Assembly (NCBI GenBank): GCA_019637815.1
Contig: JAHBUZ010000005.1
Coordinates: forward strand, 124,001 to 188,000
From: Chloroflexota bacterium
Lineage (GTDB): Bacteria; Chloroflexota; Limnocylindria; Limnocylindrales; CSP1-4
Direction: 5' to 3'
DNA length: 64,000 nt
The notes under the pieces are model-generated. The model worked only from the letters and a program-made list of their open reading frames with translations, searched no databases and had not been told where the DNA came from. Both the position numbers and the translations under genes were made by a program. Positions within the stretch are counted from its first letter, which is position 1. Each line of letters starts with the position of its first letter. Shown one piece after another: positions 8,710-17,694 of the stretch.

Positions 8710-10259
8710 GGATCCCTCCGTGTGGGGGTGGGCGCGCCGATGGCCTCGTCACGCTGCCAGCGGGCGAGCGCATGGACGGCATCGCGCGAGCCGCGATACA
8801 GATCCCGGAACCACGGCGCCAAGGCATCGGCGGCCGTCACCATCGCCGGGTCGGGCGCCACCTCGTCCGTGATGCGCACCCAGTCCCGCTCGAGCGCGTC
8901 GGGATCGGTGATGATGCCCGCGGCCCGCCCGGCCAGGAACGCATCACCGTAACTCGCGCCGATGGTCCGCTCGGGCACCTGCTGGGTCATGCCACAGGCG
9001 CTGGACACGATGGACAGCCAGGTCCGGCTCGCCGCACCGCCGCCCACCGCCACGACCCGTCGGATCGGGGCGCCACTCTCGCGCATGGTCTCGATGATGT
9101 GCCGCAGCCCGAACGCGGTCCCCTCGAGGATCGACCGGAACACATCTCCGCGCGTATGGGCGAGCGACAGGCCGGCGAGCACACCCCGCGCGTCCGGGTC
9201 ATGGAGCGGCGTGCGCTCCCCGCTCAGGTACGGCAGGAACAGCAGCCCGCGGGACCCTGGCGGCGAGTCCTCCGCCTCCGCGAACAGCCGGCCGAACGCC
9301 TCGGCATCCGCCGGTCCGCCCCCCAGCTGGTCCCGGAACCAGGTCGTGGCAGAGCCGGTCGTGGACATGCCCGCCGCGAGCGCGTACTGCCCACGCGTCG
9401 CCCCGGCCGTCGCCCACAGGTCGGGGTGGGCACGCATGCCATCGGTGACCAGCACCAGGAACGCGGTGCTGCCGTACATCAGCATCAGGTCGCCAGGGTG
9501 GACCACCCCGACGCTCACCGCCTCCGCCAGCGCATCGACGGTGCCGCAGGCGACGGGCGTGCCCGCCGGGATCCCGGTCTCGGCGGCCGCGGCGGCACTC
9601 ACCTCCCCCACCTGCTCGTCCGCCCAGGCGAGCTCGGGCAGGCGCTCCAGCTCGGCAACGCCGTCGGCGTATCGGTCGTCCCATTCGAGGCGTGCCAGGT
9701 CGATGAGCGGGTTGCTGTGGGATGCGGTGTGGCGGTCGATGACATGCCGGCCCGTCAGACGCAGCACGAGATACGAGGTCGCCGTGTGGAACCTCGCCGC
9801 GCGTGCCCACACCTCGGGCTCGTGCTCGCGCAGCCACAGCAGCTTGGGCCCGATGGCCTGGCTCGTCAGCCGCATCCCACCGAGCTCATACAGCGCGTCC
9901 CGACCGTAGCGGGCCTCCAGCGCCTCGATCTGATGGGTCGCCCGGACGTCCACGCCGTACAGGATCCCGGGGCGCATCGGCCGGTCGTCCGCGTCCACCG
10001 GCAGGAGGCACGGACCGATGGCACTCACCGCGACACCCGCCACGCGATCCCCGACCGACACCTGCGCGGTCAGCTCCCGACAGATGGCCGCCACGTCATG
10101 CCACCAGACCCCATCGGCGTCCTGCTCGGCGAACCCCGGCTGGGGCACGTCCATCGTGTGGGCCTGGCGCGCTTCGGCGACGACCGTGCCATCGGGCCGA
10201 CAGAGCAGGCCCTTGGACGAGTAGGTCCCGACATCGACGCCCAGGAGCAGCTCACCCAT
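8706..10259 (-). CDS. FGGY-family carbohydrate kinase (pentulokinase-like)
   Basis: Phosphorylates a ketose, 517 aa. The N-terminal phosphate-binding motif is LGVDVGTYSSKG (residues 6-17). Substrate-lobe CGTVDALAEAV supplies the conserved Asp242, and the ATP lobe has VVAVGGGAASRTWL and RTIGASYGDAFLAG. The general look is xylulokinase/ribulokinase-like. Positioned between a FucI-like isomerase and an SDR in a LacI-led operon, it most plausibly phosphorylates the isomerase product. If the sugar is D-arabinose, that product would be D-ribulose, giving D-ribulose 5-phosphate. Substrate specificity cannot be decided from sequence. The stop overlaps the SDR start. Confidence 0.9.
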   Translation of the reverse strand: MGELLLGVDVGTYSSKGLLCRPDGTVVAEARQAHTMDVPQPGFAEQDADGVWWHDVAAICRELTAQVSVGDRVAGVAVSAIGPCLLPVDADDRPMRPGILYGVDVRATHQIEALEARYGRDALYELGGMRLTSQAIGPKLLWLREHEPEVWARAARFHTATSYLVLRLTGRHVIDRHTASHSNPLIDLARLEWDDRYADGVAELERLPELAWADEQVGEVSAAAAAETGIPAGTPVACGTVDALAEAVSVGVVHPGDLMLMYGSTAFLVLVTDGMRAHPDLWATAGATRGQYALAAGMSTTGSATTWFRDQLGGGPADAEAFGRLFAEAEDSPPGSRGLLFLPYLSGERTPLHDPDARGVLAGLSLAHTRGDVFRSILEGTAFGLRHIIETMRESGAPIRRVVAVGGGAASRTWLSIVSSACGMTQQVPERTIGASYGDAFLAGRAAGIITDPDALERDWVRITDEVAPDPAMVTAADALAPWFRDLYRGSRDAVHALARWQRDEAIGAPTPTRRDP

Positions 10260-10337
10260 GGCCGGCTCGCCCCCTGCCCGGCCGCATCGAGCGACGCATG
10301 GACCAGCCGTTCGATGGCTCGGCGGGCCGATCGGGCA

Positions 10338-11939
10338 TCACCGACCCACGCCCTCGCCGCAGATGTGGGTCCGGATGCCCATCGCGGCGAACGTGGCCGC
10401 CTTCGCGGCGAGTGCCTCGTCCGCACGCGCGGCGTCCTCCGCGTAGACCACCTGGATGTGGTTCGCCTTGTGGCGCGCCATCATCTGGTCGCGTGTCACG
10501 CCGTGGAGCACCGCGTGCATGATCGGCCACTGGCGCGTGGTCAGCTCCCACCGACGCTCGGTCTCCGCCGCGGGCAGCTCCACCACCGTGCCCCGACCGA
10601 GGTCCGCGTGGAGCGCGCCGTCCATCAGGAACACGCGACTCCACACGATCTCGCCGGGTCGGCTGATGCCCTTGATGGTGCCGCCGCCCATGCCGAAGTA
10701 GACGGGTGGCTGCCGCTCGCTGACGGCCCCGCCGTAGCCGCCCGTGAGATGGGCCGGTGGCACGGCGCCCGAGATCTCGAACACCCACACGTACTGACCG
10801 TCGTACTCCTCCCCCCAGCGGACATCGTGGAGCGTGGTGGCGGGGTCCATGCCGAGCGCCGTCCAGACCCGGTTGGTGACGAGGCCGTCCACCGCGGAGC
10901 CTTCGTCCACCTCGTTGAACACGGGAAGGGGCCGACCCGCGTACAGCTCCGCACCGGTCTCGCGATGCAGCACCGGCGGCCGGTCCGCGTCGTTGAGCAG
11001 TCCCTCCGCGAGATCCGAGGCAGGCGCCATGTCCTTGAGGCCCTGCTGGTACTGGATGCCGATGGTGTCGCAGCCGAAGCGGTCCGCGATGCGGGTCGCG
11101 GCGGTGTACAGCCGCAGCTGGTCGAGCACCTGGTCCTCGGTCAGCTCGGTCGCACCGTCGCTGCCGAGTCGGAACTCCATGCCCCGGTCGGTCAGCCAGC
11201 GATACGCGGCCGTCGCCTCCTGCGTGGTCACGAGACGCATCTCCGCGACCAGCGCGGACTGGCTGAGCCGCTCCTTGTAGAGGCCCATGGGGTTGAGATG
11301 CTCGTCATCGAAGATGGCGTTGTACATGCCCATGCAGCCTTCATCGAAGACACCCATGATCGCCATCCGCTCGGCGATCTCGCCCGCGACGCGCTGCCCC
11401 AGCGCCTGGGCGACCGGCGACAGGTCCCCCAGTGACACGTCCCGCACATGGGAGGTGTCGTGCTCGATGGCGCCCGTCTCGACCCACGACCGGATCGCCC
11501 CATCGGCGAAGTCGTCGGTCATGTCCTTGCTCCAGATGGAGCTGTAGGGCACGCCCATCTTGGTCAGGGACGCGTTGATGTTGAGCATGCCCACGAGCCC
11601 GGGCCACTCCCCCACCCAGTTGGCGGCCGTGAGGATGGGCCCGCGATGGCGCCGCAATCCGGCGAGGACGTGATGGCTGTACTGCCACACCGCCTCCGCG
11701 ACGATGATCGGCGCATCCCGGTCGATGGACCCGAACACGTCCATGCCCATGCGCTGGCTGGAGATGAAGCCATGACCCGTGGCGCTGTCCACGCGATGTC
11801 CCCGCTCCACGGTGACGCCATGGCGCGCGAACGCCGCCGTGATGTCGCGTTCCAGCTGTTCCTGCACGGGCCAGCAGATCCGGTTGGCGGTCTCGCGCAG
11901 ATCGCCACTCGCCACCAGGACCGCCTTCGTGATCGACAT
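10338..11939 (-). CDS. L-fucose/D-arabinose isomerase-like protein
   Basis: 533 aa, resembling the FucI/AraA isomerase fold family. The N-terminal half has VAEAVWQYSHHVLAGLRRH and ILTAANWVGEWPGLVGM. The middle has MGMYNAIFDDEHLNPMG then YKERLSQSALVAEM, carrying acidic residues suited to metal binding. The C-terminal part has YFGMGGGTIKGISRPGE and RHKANHIQVVY. Known FucI enzymes interconvert L-fucose/L-fuculose and also D-arabinose/D-ribulose, which matters here because the divergent arm encodes D-arabinan-type hydrolases. Stands 78 bp upstream of the kinase and downstream of lacI, all on the same strand. The family is recognised by pattern and the exact substrate is inferred. Confidence 0.8.
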   Translation of the reverse strand: MSITKAVLVASGDLRETANRICWPVQEQLERDITAAFARHGVTVERGHRVDSATGHGFISSQRMGMDVFGSIDRDAPIIVAEAVWQYSHHVLAGLRRHRGPILTAANWVGEWPGLVGMLNINASLTKMGVPYSSIWSKDMTDDFADGAIRSWVETGAIEHDTSHVRDVSLGDLSPVAQALGQRVAGEIAERMAIMGVFDEGCMGMYNAIFDDEHLNPMGLYKERLSQSALVAEMRLVTTQEATAAYRWLTDRGMEFRLGSDGATELTEDQVLDQLRLYTAATRIADRFGCDTIGIQYQQGLKDMAPASDLAEGLLNDADRPPVLHRETGAELYAGRPLPVFNEVDEGSAVDGLVTNRVWTALGMDPATTLHDVRWGEEYDGQYVWVFEISGAVPPAHLTGGYGGAVSERQPPVYFGMGGGTIKGISRPGEIVWSRVFLMDGALHADLGRGTVVELPAAETERRWELTTRQWPIMHAVLHGVTRDQMMARHKANHIQVVYAEDAARADEALAAKAATFAAMGIRTHICGEGVGR

Positions 11940-11993
11940 GTCTCGGAACCTCAGCTGCGGATGGAGGGGACGTGATGCACCGTCGGCATCGGA

Positions 11994-12998
11994 TCAGGCT
12001 CGGGGTCCGGTGGAGCCTCGGACGACCAGGTTGCCGGTCAGGAGCACCTCCTGGACCGGCGCCGCGGGCTCCAGGATGCGCCGGATGAGGAGCTCCGCGG
12101 CCTGGACCCCCATCCGATAGGTGGGCTGGCGGACCACCGTGAGCGGTGGGTCGAGCAGCTCCGCGGTGGGGATGTCATCGAAGCCCACGACGGACACGTC
12201 ACGAGGGACCCGGCAGCCCGCCTCGCGGAGCGCCCGCAGGACGCCGATGGTGGTCAGGTTGTTGACCGAGAAGATGGCCGTGGGCGGGTCCGCGAGCGCC
12301 AGCAGCTCGCGGGTGTGGGCGAGTCCCGCGGTCTCGCGGAAGGTCCCCTCGGTCACCAGCACCGGGTCGACCGCCAGACGTGCCTCCCGATGGGCCCGTT
12401 CGTAGCCCCGCAGTCGCTCCCGGGCCGTGTGTGCATCACGGGGGCCGCCGATGATCGCGATGCGCGAGTGACCGAGCCGGATGAGATGGCTCACCGCCTC
12501 GTGCGCGGCGCCCTCGTTGTCCACCGCCACGCTGTCCGTGGGCAGGCCATGGATGCGTCGGTCGATGGCGACGAGGGCGGTGCCCATGGCGATCGACCGC
12601 CGGAGCGCCTCGCCGTTCTCGTTGGTCGTCGCGATCATGATGCCCGCGGCCCGTTCCGCGATCATCACGCCCAGGCTGGTCGCCTCCCGCTCCGGGTTCT
12701 CGTCCGTGTTGGACAGGACCAGGGAGTAGCCGTGGCGATGCGCCACGTCCTCCGCGCCCCGAGCGACCGCGGTGAAGAACGGGTTGCCCACATCGCTGAT
12801 GACGAGCCCGAAGATGCGCGAGGTGCCCGCGCGCATGTTGCGCGCCAGGTTGTTGGGGTGGTAGCCCAGCTCCCGGGCGGCCTCCTGGACACGCTCCATC
12901 ACCGGAGCGCTCACCAGACGACCCTCACCCGACAGGGCCCGGGAGACCGTGGCCACGGACACACCGGCCCGAGCTGCGACATCCGCCATGGTCGGCAT
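11994..12998 (-). CDS. LacI-family transcriptional regulator
   Basis: 334 aa. The helix-turn-helix is at residues 4-24 (MADVAARAGVSVATVSRALSG), the hinge helix YHPNNLARNMRAG follows, and then a periplasmic-binding-protein-like effector domain (LVISDVGNPFF, VAIDRRIHG, VVGFDDIPTAELLDPPLT). An RBS (GGAGGGG) precedes the ATG. It heads the isomerase-kinase-SDR strand and diverges from the DUF4185/ABC/glycosidase strand. Two near-identical inverted elements in the gap (13089-13111 and 13152-13175) are its likely operators, so it probably represses both arms until a sugar is present. Confidence 0.93.
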   Translation of the reverse strand: MPTMADVAARAGVSVATVSRALSGEGRLVSAPVMERVQEAARELGYHPNNLARNMRAGTSRIFGLVISDVGNPFFTAVARGAEDVAHRHGYSLVLSNTDENPEREATSLGVMIAERAAGIMIATTNENGEALRRSIAMGTALVAIDRRIHGLPTDSVAVDNEGAAHEAVSHLIRLGHSRIAIIGGPRDAHTARERLRGYERAHREARLAVDPVLVTEGTFRETAGLAHTRELLALADPPTAIFSVNNLTTIGVLRALREAGCRVPRDVSVVGFDDIPTAELLDPPLTVVRQPTYRMGVQAAELLIRRILEPAAPVQEVLLTGNLVVRGSTGPRA

Positions 12999-13088
12999 CG
13001 CGGGCTTCGGTCCCCTCCTCGTGCGCTCGACGGCCCTCCACGGCCGGAGGTCCCTCGGACAGTCTGCACGTCCCTGTCATCTGCAACG

Positions 13089-13111
13089 CATTACAGCGTA
13101 TCTGTCAAGTG
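13089..13111 (-). promoter_or_regulatory. Operator/promoter element A (LacI side)
   Basis: On the minus strand it reads CACTTGACAG, then ATAC, then GCTGTAATG. Internally it is an imperfect palindrome (TTGACAG against CTGTAAT arms), consistent with a LacI-family operator. TGTAAT preceded by TG-N could also serve as an extended -10 for lacI. It is nearly the same as element B in opposite orientation. Confidence 0.6.
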
Positions 13112-13151
13112 TCGACGACCCCATCCGAGCACGAAACCGCTCATCCACGAC

Positions 13152-13175
13152 CACTTGACAGCCAGTGCTGTAATG
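13152..13175 (+). promoter_or_regulatory. Operator/promoter element B (glycan-arm side)
   Basis: Reads CACTTGACAG, then CCAGT, then GCTGTAATG. It matches element A except for the 4/5-nt middle. TGCTGTAAT fits an extended -10, putting a start near 13182, and the element is also an imperfect LacI-type palindrome. Its centre is about 63 bp from that of element A, close to six helical turns, with the two elements in mirror orientation. Confidence 0.6.
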
Positions 13176-13293
13176 GGTTCCACCTTCCGGCACCACGCCG
13201 GCGGGGGTGATCGCAGCCCGGGGTCGACGTCCGGCAGGACGTCTGGGATGCCCCGGATCGCACGTGTCCGACGAGGAGGGACCGGTCGATCCG

Positions 13294-14394
13294 ATGCGCA
13301 GGGATGTCGCATGCGCCGCGTCCATCGTGCTCGCCATGAGCGCGGGGCTGGGCACGGGCGCGAGCATGGCCGCTGCAGGTGATCCCCCGTTCCTGCTGGC
13401 GGGCCTCGCCGACATCCGCCAGGTGTGCCAGCTGACCGGTCCGGATGCCCACCAGGACACGTCGGCCGTGAAGATCGCGGGCACGGACCTCGGCTCGATG
13501 TTCGAGGCTGGCGGTCGGACCTGGTTCGTCTTCGGGGACACGTTCGGCCAGCGGAACGCGGGCATGACCGGCGGTGGTGGCTCGCTCTGGCGCTCCAACG
13601 CGCTCGCGTACACCACGGACACGGACCCGACCGACTGCATCACGTTCGACGGCTGGATCACCGACCGGGTGGGCTGGGCCGCGGAGCTGCTCGCGTCCGG
13701 CCGCGGCGAGGTCACGGTCATCCCCACGTACGGCTTCGAGGCGAACGGGGACATGTACCTCCACTACATGTCGGTCCGTTTCTGGGGCGATCCGGGTGAG
13801 TGGGACACGAACCTCGGCGGCCTCGCCAAGTCGACCGATGACGGCCAGACCTGGCAACGACTCGAGGATGTCACGTGGCCCGGCACGGGCACCTTCCAGC
13901 AAGTGGCCGTCGTCAAGGTGGACGGGGAGCTGCTGTTCTGGGGCATCCCCGCCGGCCGCCTGGGTGGCGTCAGCCTGATGAAGGTGGCGGAACCGGATGT
14001 CGAGGACCTCTGGGCGTATCGCTACCTGAGCGGCGTCACCACGGACGGCGAGCCCGAATGGTCGGCCGACCCGGCAGCGGCGATCCTCATCATCGACCGG
14101 CCCACGGGCGAGCTGTCGGTCGCCTGGAACGAGTATCTCGGTCGGTGGCTCATGACCACCATGGCCGACAACGCGGACGCGGTGATGTACGAAGGGGTCA
14201 CCCCGTGGGGACCCTGGAGCGAGCCGCACATCCTGTATCGGCAGGCGGACCTGCCCGGGCTCTATGCCCCGTACATGCATCCGAGCTATGTCGCGGATGG
14301 CGGTCGGACGATCTACTTCGGGTTGTCCCACTGGCTGCCATACAACGTCTTCTGGCATCGCGTGGACCTAGTCCGCGCACAGGATCCGGCGTAG
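13294..14394 (+). CDS. Exported DUF4185 protein, GH183-like (predicted endo-D-arabinanase)
   Basis: 366 aa. Residues 1-28 form a signal peptide (MRRD, Ala/Leu core, ASMAAAG), so the enzyme acts outside the membrane. The mature domain looks like a five-bladed propeller of the DUF4185 type, with TDLGSMFEAGGRTWFVFGDT holding two acidic residues (Asp65, Asp82), SVRFWGDPGEWDTN, and repeated blades with GLAKSTDDGQTW and LSVAWNEYLGRW. DUF4185 was established as GH183, endo-acting D-arabinanases that cut mycobacterial arabinogalactan and lipoarabinomannan. Here it is the first gene of an operon with GH172 and GH116 genes. The start is uncertain: GTG at 13264 is an in-frame alternative, and a GGAGG lies between the two. 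Confidence 0.78.
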   Translation: MRRDVACAASIVLAMSAGLGTGASMAAAGDPPFLLAGLADIRQVCQLTGPDAHQDTSAVKIAGTDLGSMFEAGGRTWFVFGDTFGQRNAGMTGGGGSLWRSNALAYTTDTDPTDCITFDGWITDRVGWAAELLASGRGEVTVIPTYGFEANGDMYLHYMSVRFWGDPGEWDTNLGGLAKSTDDGQTWQRLEDVTWPGTGTFQQVAVVKVDGELLFWGIPAGRLGGVSLMKVAEPDVEDLWAYRYLSGVTTDGEPEWSADPAAAILIIDRPTGELSVAWNEYLGRWLMTTMADNADAVMYEGVTPWGPWSEPHILYRQADLPGLYAPYMHPSYVADGGRTIYFGLSHWLPYNVFWHRVDLVRAQDPA

Positions 14395-14427
14395 GAACGG
14401 CCGCCCGGCCGTCGCAGAGGAGGAACC

Positions 14428-15735
14428 ATGGGCACTCGCACACGGAACACGGTCCTGGTCGCGGCGGCGACCGGGGCGCTCGTCGTGTCCGGTCTGCCGG
14501 TCGCGGCGCAGGACAAGGTCCAGATCGACTTCTGGCAGCGCCAGTTCGAGGACTACCAGCAGGAGTGGTTCGGCGCCCAGGTGGACGCCTTCAACGCTTC
14601 GCAGGACGCGGTCGAGGTCATCTACACGGTCGTGCCCGGTGATGCGTGGGACGCCAAGCTCGTCGCGGCCCAGGCGGCGAACGTGGCGCCGGACGTGGCG
14701 ACCACCAACTACGGCGCCATCAAGCCGGGTGTCGTGGACGGCAAGTTCGCGAACCTCGTGGACCTGATGTCCGCCGAGGCGATCGCGGACATCGAGCCGT
14801 GGGTCAAGGAGTTCGTGACCACGGCCGACGGCGGTGTCTACGGCTATCCGATGCTGGTCGAGCCATCCACCGTGCTGTTCTACCGCACGAGCCTGCTGGA
14901 AGCGGCGGGTCTGGCGGTCCCCACCTCATGGGACGATCTCCTCGCGGCGGCACGTGCCCTGAACAACGACGAGGTCTACGGCATGAACATCGCCCAGACC
15001 GCGGGTGACCTGGGCTGGTCCAGCTGGGGCCTCCAGCAGAACGCCGCCGGTCACTGGCCCATCGCTGATGACTGGTCCGCCGGTCGCGCCACGGAGCAGG
15101 GCTTCAAGGATCTCGCCCAGTTCTACAGCACGCTCTACCAGGAGCAGCTGATGCCCCAGGAGCCGACCTACGCCTACGCCGACTGCTCCTTCTTCGGTGA
15201 GGGCCAGGTGGCCATGAGCGCGTGTGGCTCGTGGGCGCTCGGCCAGCTGTCCGGCAACCCCGACTGGGCCGCCGTCTGGGACGACACCGCCATCGCGGCC
15301 TTCCCGTCCATCGACGGCGACCAGACGCGACCGACCTCCACGCTCGGCGGCTGGACCCTCACGGTCGACTCCAAGTCCGACCAGCCCCAGGCCGCGGCCG
15401 ACTTCGTGAGCTGGCTGCTCGCCGGCGACCCGGCCATCATGACCAGCTTCTTCGATGCGGCGGGCTACTCCAAGTACCCCGTTCGGACGTCCGTCAACGA
15501 GGCGCTGGCCGCCGACCCGGTCGCGTCCGCGAACACGGCGCTGAGCGTCGTCACCTCCGACATCCTGCCCTACGCCAAGCCCGAGCCCGCATATCCGTGG
15601 GACATCAGCTTCGCGATGGGCACCGCCATCGAGAAGTCGATGCGGGGCGGCAACATCGATGAGGCACTGGCCGAGGCCAACGCCACCATCGAGACCGTGA
15701 TCGCCCAGCAGAGCCTGGCCGGCACGGCCCCCTGA
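14428..15735 (+). CDS. Carbohydrate ABC transporter substrate-binding protein
   Basis: 435-aa family-1 sugar-binding protein that would deliver oligosaccharide to the two permeases downstream. It has a signal peptide ending SGLPVAAQD with no lipobox cysteine. The mature protein shows the usual order: IDFWQRQFEDYQQEW, APDVATTNYGAIKPG, YPMLVEPSTVLFYRTSLLEA, FGEGQVAMSACGSWALGQL and the C-terminal PQAAADFVSWLLAGDPA. AGAGGAGG precedes the ATG by about 6 nt. In the locus context the ligand would be arabino-oligosaccharides released by the exported DUF4185 enzyme, which is inference. A stable hairpin separates it from the permease genes. Confidence 0.92.
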   Translation: MGTRTRNTVLVAAATGALVVSGLPVAAQDKVQIDFWQRQFEDYQQEWFGAQVDAFNASQDAVEVIYTVVPGDAWDAKLVAAQAANVAPDVATTNYGAIKPGVVDGKFANLVDLMSAEAIADIEPWVKEFVTTADGGVYGYPMLVEPSTVLFYRTSLLEAAGLAVPTSWDDLLAAARALNNDEVYGMNIAQTAGDLGWSSWGLQQNAAGHWPIADDWSAGRATEQGFKDLAQFYSTLYQEQLMPQEPTYAYADCSFFGEGQVAMSACGSWALGQLSGNPDWAAVWDDTAIAAFPSIDGDQTRPTSTLGGWTLTVDSKSDQPQAAADFVSWLLAGDPAIMTSFFDAAGYSKYPVRTSVNEALAADPVASANTALSVVTSDILPYAKPEPAYPWDISFAMGTAIEKSMRGGNIDEALAEANATIETVIAQQSLAGTAP

Positions 15736-15758
15736 CCCCAGGCCCCAGCGGAACGCAC

Positions 15759-15788
15759 GCACCCGGTCGCCATCCGGCGGCCGGGTGC
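15759..15788 (+). terminator. Hairpin between SBP and permease genes (partial terminator or mRNA stabiliser)
   Basis: GCACCCGGTCGCC-ATCC-GGCGGCCGGGTGC is a 13-bp stem with one G-U pair and a 4-nt loop, 24 nt after the SBP stop and 26 nt before the permease ATG. There is no U-tract. Such a structure would let more SBP than permease be made. The second sugar ABC operon has one in the same place (32812-32844). Confidence 0.6.
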
Positions 15789-15814
15789 TGCGCATCCACC
15801 AGCGGGAGAGGCAG

Positions 15815-16822
15815 ATGACCAGTCCGGGCATCAGCGTGGACCGGGTGACGAGAGCGCCCGGCGTCATGGCGCCAGTGCCGTCGCCCATCACGACCAGCGG
15901 TCGGCGGCGACGATCGCGCGGGCCGGATGTACCGGCGCACCTGCGGGATCACCGCACGGCATACCTGATGATCGCGCCGATGGTGGTGCTCCTCGGCATC
16001 TTCGTCATCTGGCCGCTGCTGTACTCGTTCTACCTCTCCACCTTCGAGATCAGCTTCTACCAGGACTCCACGTTCGTGGGGCTCCAGTTCTATCAGTACG
16101 TGCTCCAGAGCCCGCGCTTCTGGAACTCCTTGTGGGTGGGCTTCAAGGCGGCGCTCATGATCGTGCCCGCGACGCTCATCCTGTCGTTCCTCATCGCATC
16201 GCTCATCAAGACCCTCGGCGCCCGTCTCGCGGGTGCCATGAAGACGACCGTGTACATCCCCACCGCCATCTCCGCGGTCGTGGCATCGGTCGTGTTCGTG
16301 CTCATGTACCAGGCCCGAGGCGGGCTCATCAACGGTCTGCTCAAGCCGCTGGGCATCGGCCCCTTCGCGTTCCTGTCGGACGTGGATCTGGCGCTGCCGG
16401 CCATCGCGGTCCCCGCGGTCTGGCTGGCGCTCGGCATCGCGACGCTCATCATGCTCGCGGGGCTGATGGACATCCCGCAGTCCTATTACGAGGCGGCCGA
16501 GCTGGACGGCGCGGGCTTCTTCCAGCGCACCTGGTACGTGACGCTGCCGCTGCTGCGCAACGTCATCCTGTTCGTGTTCGTGACCGGCTGTATCGCGGCC
16601 ATCCAGCTGCTCGACCTGCCGCTCGTCATGACCAGGGGCAGTGGCGGTCCCGTGGACTCCACGATGACCCCGAACCTGTACATCCTCAGCCAGTTCCGCG
16701 ATCCGCGACCCTTCGCGACGAGCTTCTCCATCACCGCGGCGCTGCTGCTGTTCGTGATCCTGGGCACGTTCACCGCGCTCATCTTCCGGACCGTCCGCTC
16801 GGACAAGGCCGTCGATGGGTAG
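15815..16822 (+). CDS. Sugar ABC transporter permease (MalF/UgpA type)
   Basis: 335-aa inner-membrane permease. A basic cytoplasmic N-terminus (GRRRRSRG) is followed by six predicted helices beginning YLMIAPMVVLLGIFVIWPLL. The EAA loop is YYEAAELDGAGFFQRTWYVT with LPLL after it, the contact for the ATPase. The ATG at 15815 is chosen over an upstream GTG because GGGAGAGG lies just before it. It overlaps the next permease gene by 8 nt. No ATPase gene accompanies this transporter. Confidence 0.92.
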   Translation: MTSPGISVDRVTRAPGVMAPVPSPITTSGRRRRSRGPDVPAHLRDHRTAYLMIAPMVVLLGIFVIWPLLYSFYLSTFEISFYQDSTFVGLQFYQYVLQSPRFWNSLWVGFKAALMIVPATLILSFLIASLIKTLGARLAGAMKTTVYIPTAISAVVASVVFVLMYQARGGLINGLLKPLGIGPFAFLSDVDLALPAIAVPAVWLALGIATLIMLAGLMDIPQSYYEAAELDGAGFFQRTWYVTLPLLRNVILFVFVTGCIAAIQLLDLPLVMTRGSGGPVDSTMTPNLYILSQFRDPRPFATSFSITAALLLFVILGTFTALIFRTVRSDKAVDG

Positions 16823-17651
16823 GGGCCTGACGCTCCGTTCCGGCGCGAGCGTCCTGACACGCGGCATCGGCCTGGTCATCGTGGTCGCGGCATGCATGCT
16901 GCCGCTCACCTGGATGCTCATCGCCGGGTTCAAGTCCAAGTCGGAGGTGGTCCGCAGCCCGTTCCAGTTCTTCCCTGACGTCTGGATCACCGACAACTAC
17001 ACGTCCATCCTCCAGGACAGCGCGTTCGTCCAGGCGATGGCCGTGACCCTGCTCGGGGCGATCATCTTCACCGCGCTCAGCATCACCGTGAACTCGATGG
17101 CCGCCTACGCGTTCGCGCGGCTCGACTTCCGGGGCAAGGGCCTCTGGTGGACGTTCTGCATCATCCCCCTGTTCATCCCCGCGTTCGCCATCCTGCTCAC
17201 CTCGTTCGTGGTCGTCACGAACCTGGGGATGCTCAACACGATGGCGGTGCTCATCGTGCCGGGCATCGCGTCCGCGTACCAGATGTTCTTCATCCGCCAG
17301 TTCTACCTCTCGATCCCGCTCGCGCTGGAGGAGGCGGCCATGATCGATGGCGCGAGCCGCTGGCAGATCTTCGTGCGGGTGTTCCTGCCCCAGTCGCTGG
17401 GCGTGTTCGTGGTCGTGGGCGTGACCTCGTTCCTGGGCTACTGGAACGCGTACGTCTGGCCCATCCTGACCATCCAGAACCCGGACCTGTTCCAGATCCA
17501 GCAGTACCTCGGCAACTTCCGGATGGAGCGCGGCACCGAGTGGGGGATGCTCATGGCGGGCAGTCTGCTGTCCGTGCTGCCGCTCATCCTGTTGGTGCTC
17601 ATCTTCCAGCGCTACATCGTCAACGGCGTGCGCATCTCGGGGCTCAAGTGA
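16815..17651 (+). CDS. Sugar ABC transporter permease (MalG/UgpE type)
   Basis: 278-aa partner permease with six predicted helices. The N-terminal helix (GLVIVVAACMLPLTWMLIAG) is followed by the periplasmic FKSKSEVVRSP segment, and the EAA loop is LALEEAAMIDGASRWQIFVR with the following VFLPQS. It heterodimerises with the product of the preceding gene, which it overlaps by 8 nt. The terminal VNGVRISGLK is typical of MalG-type proteins. Confidence 0.92.
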   Translation: MGRGLTLRSGASVLTRGIGLVIVVAACMLPLTWMLIAGFKSKSEVVRSPFQFFPDVWITDNYTSILQDSAFVQAMAVTLLGAIIFTALSITVNSMAAYAFARLDFRGKGLWWTFCIIPLFIPAFAILLTSFVVVTNLGMLNTMAVLIVPGIASAYQMFFIRQFYLSIPLALEEAAMIDGASRWQIFVRVFLPQSLGVFVVVGVTSFLGYWNAYVWPILTIQNPDLFQIQQYLGNFRMERGTEWGMLMAGSLLSVLPLILLVLIFQRYIVNGVRISGLK

Positions 17652-17694
17652 GCGGGCGGTCGAGCCTGGCGGTCGTCATCCCGCGTCTCGGGAT

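Noticed and set aside
8700..11435. A 911-codon plus-strand frame over the kinase and isomerase genes
   Set aside because: Antisense to two clear enzyme genes, Arg/His/Gly-rich, with no recognisable motif. It is a codon-bias shadow.
10338..11939. L-fucose as the substrate of the LacI-linked isomerase
   Set aside because: Cannot be excluded, but L-fucose appears to be handled by the separate dehydratase pathway at 35.5 kb, and the co-regulated hydrolases point to D-arabinose.
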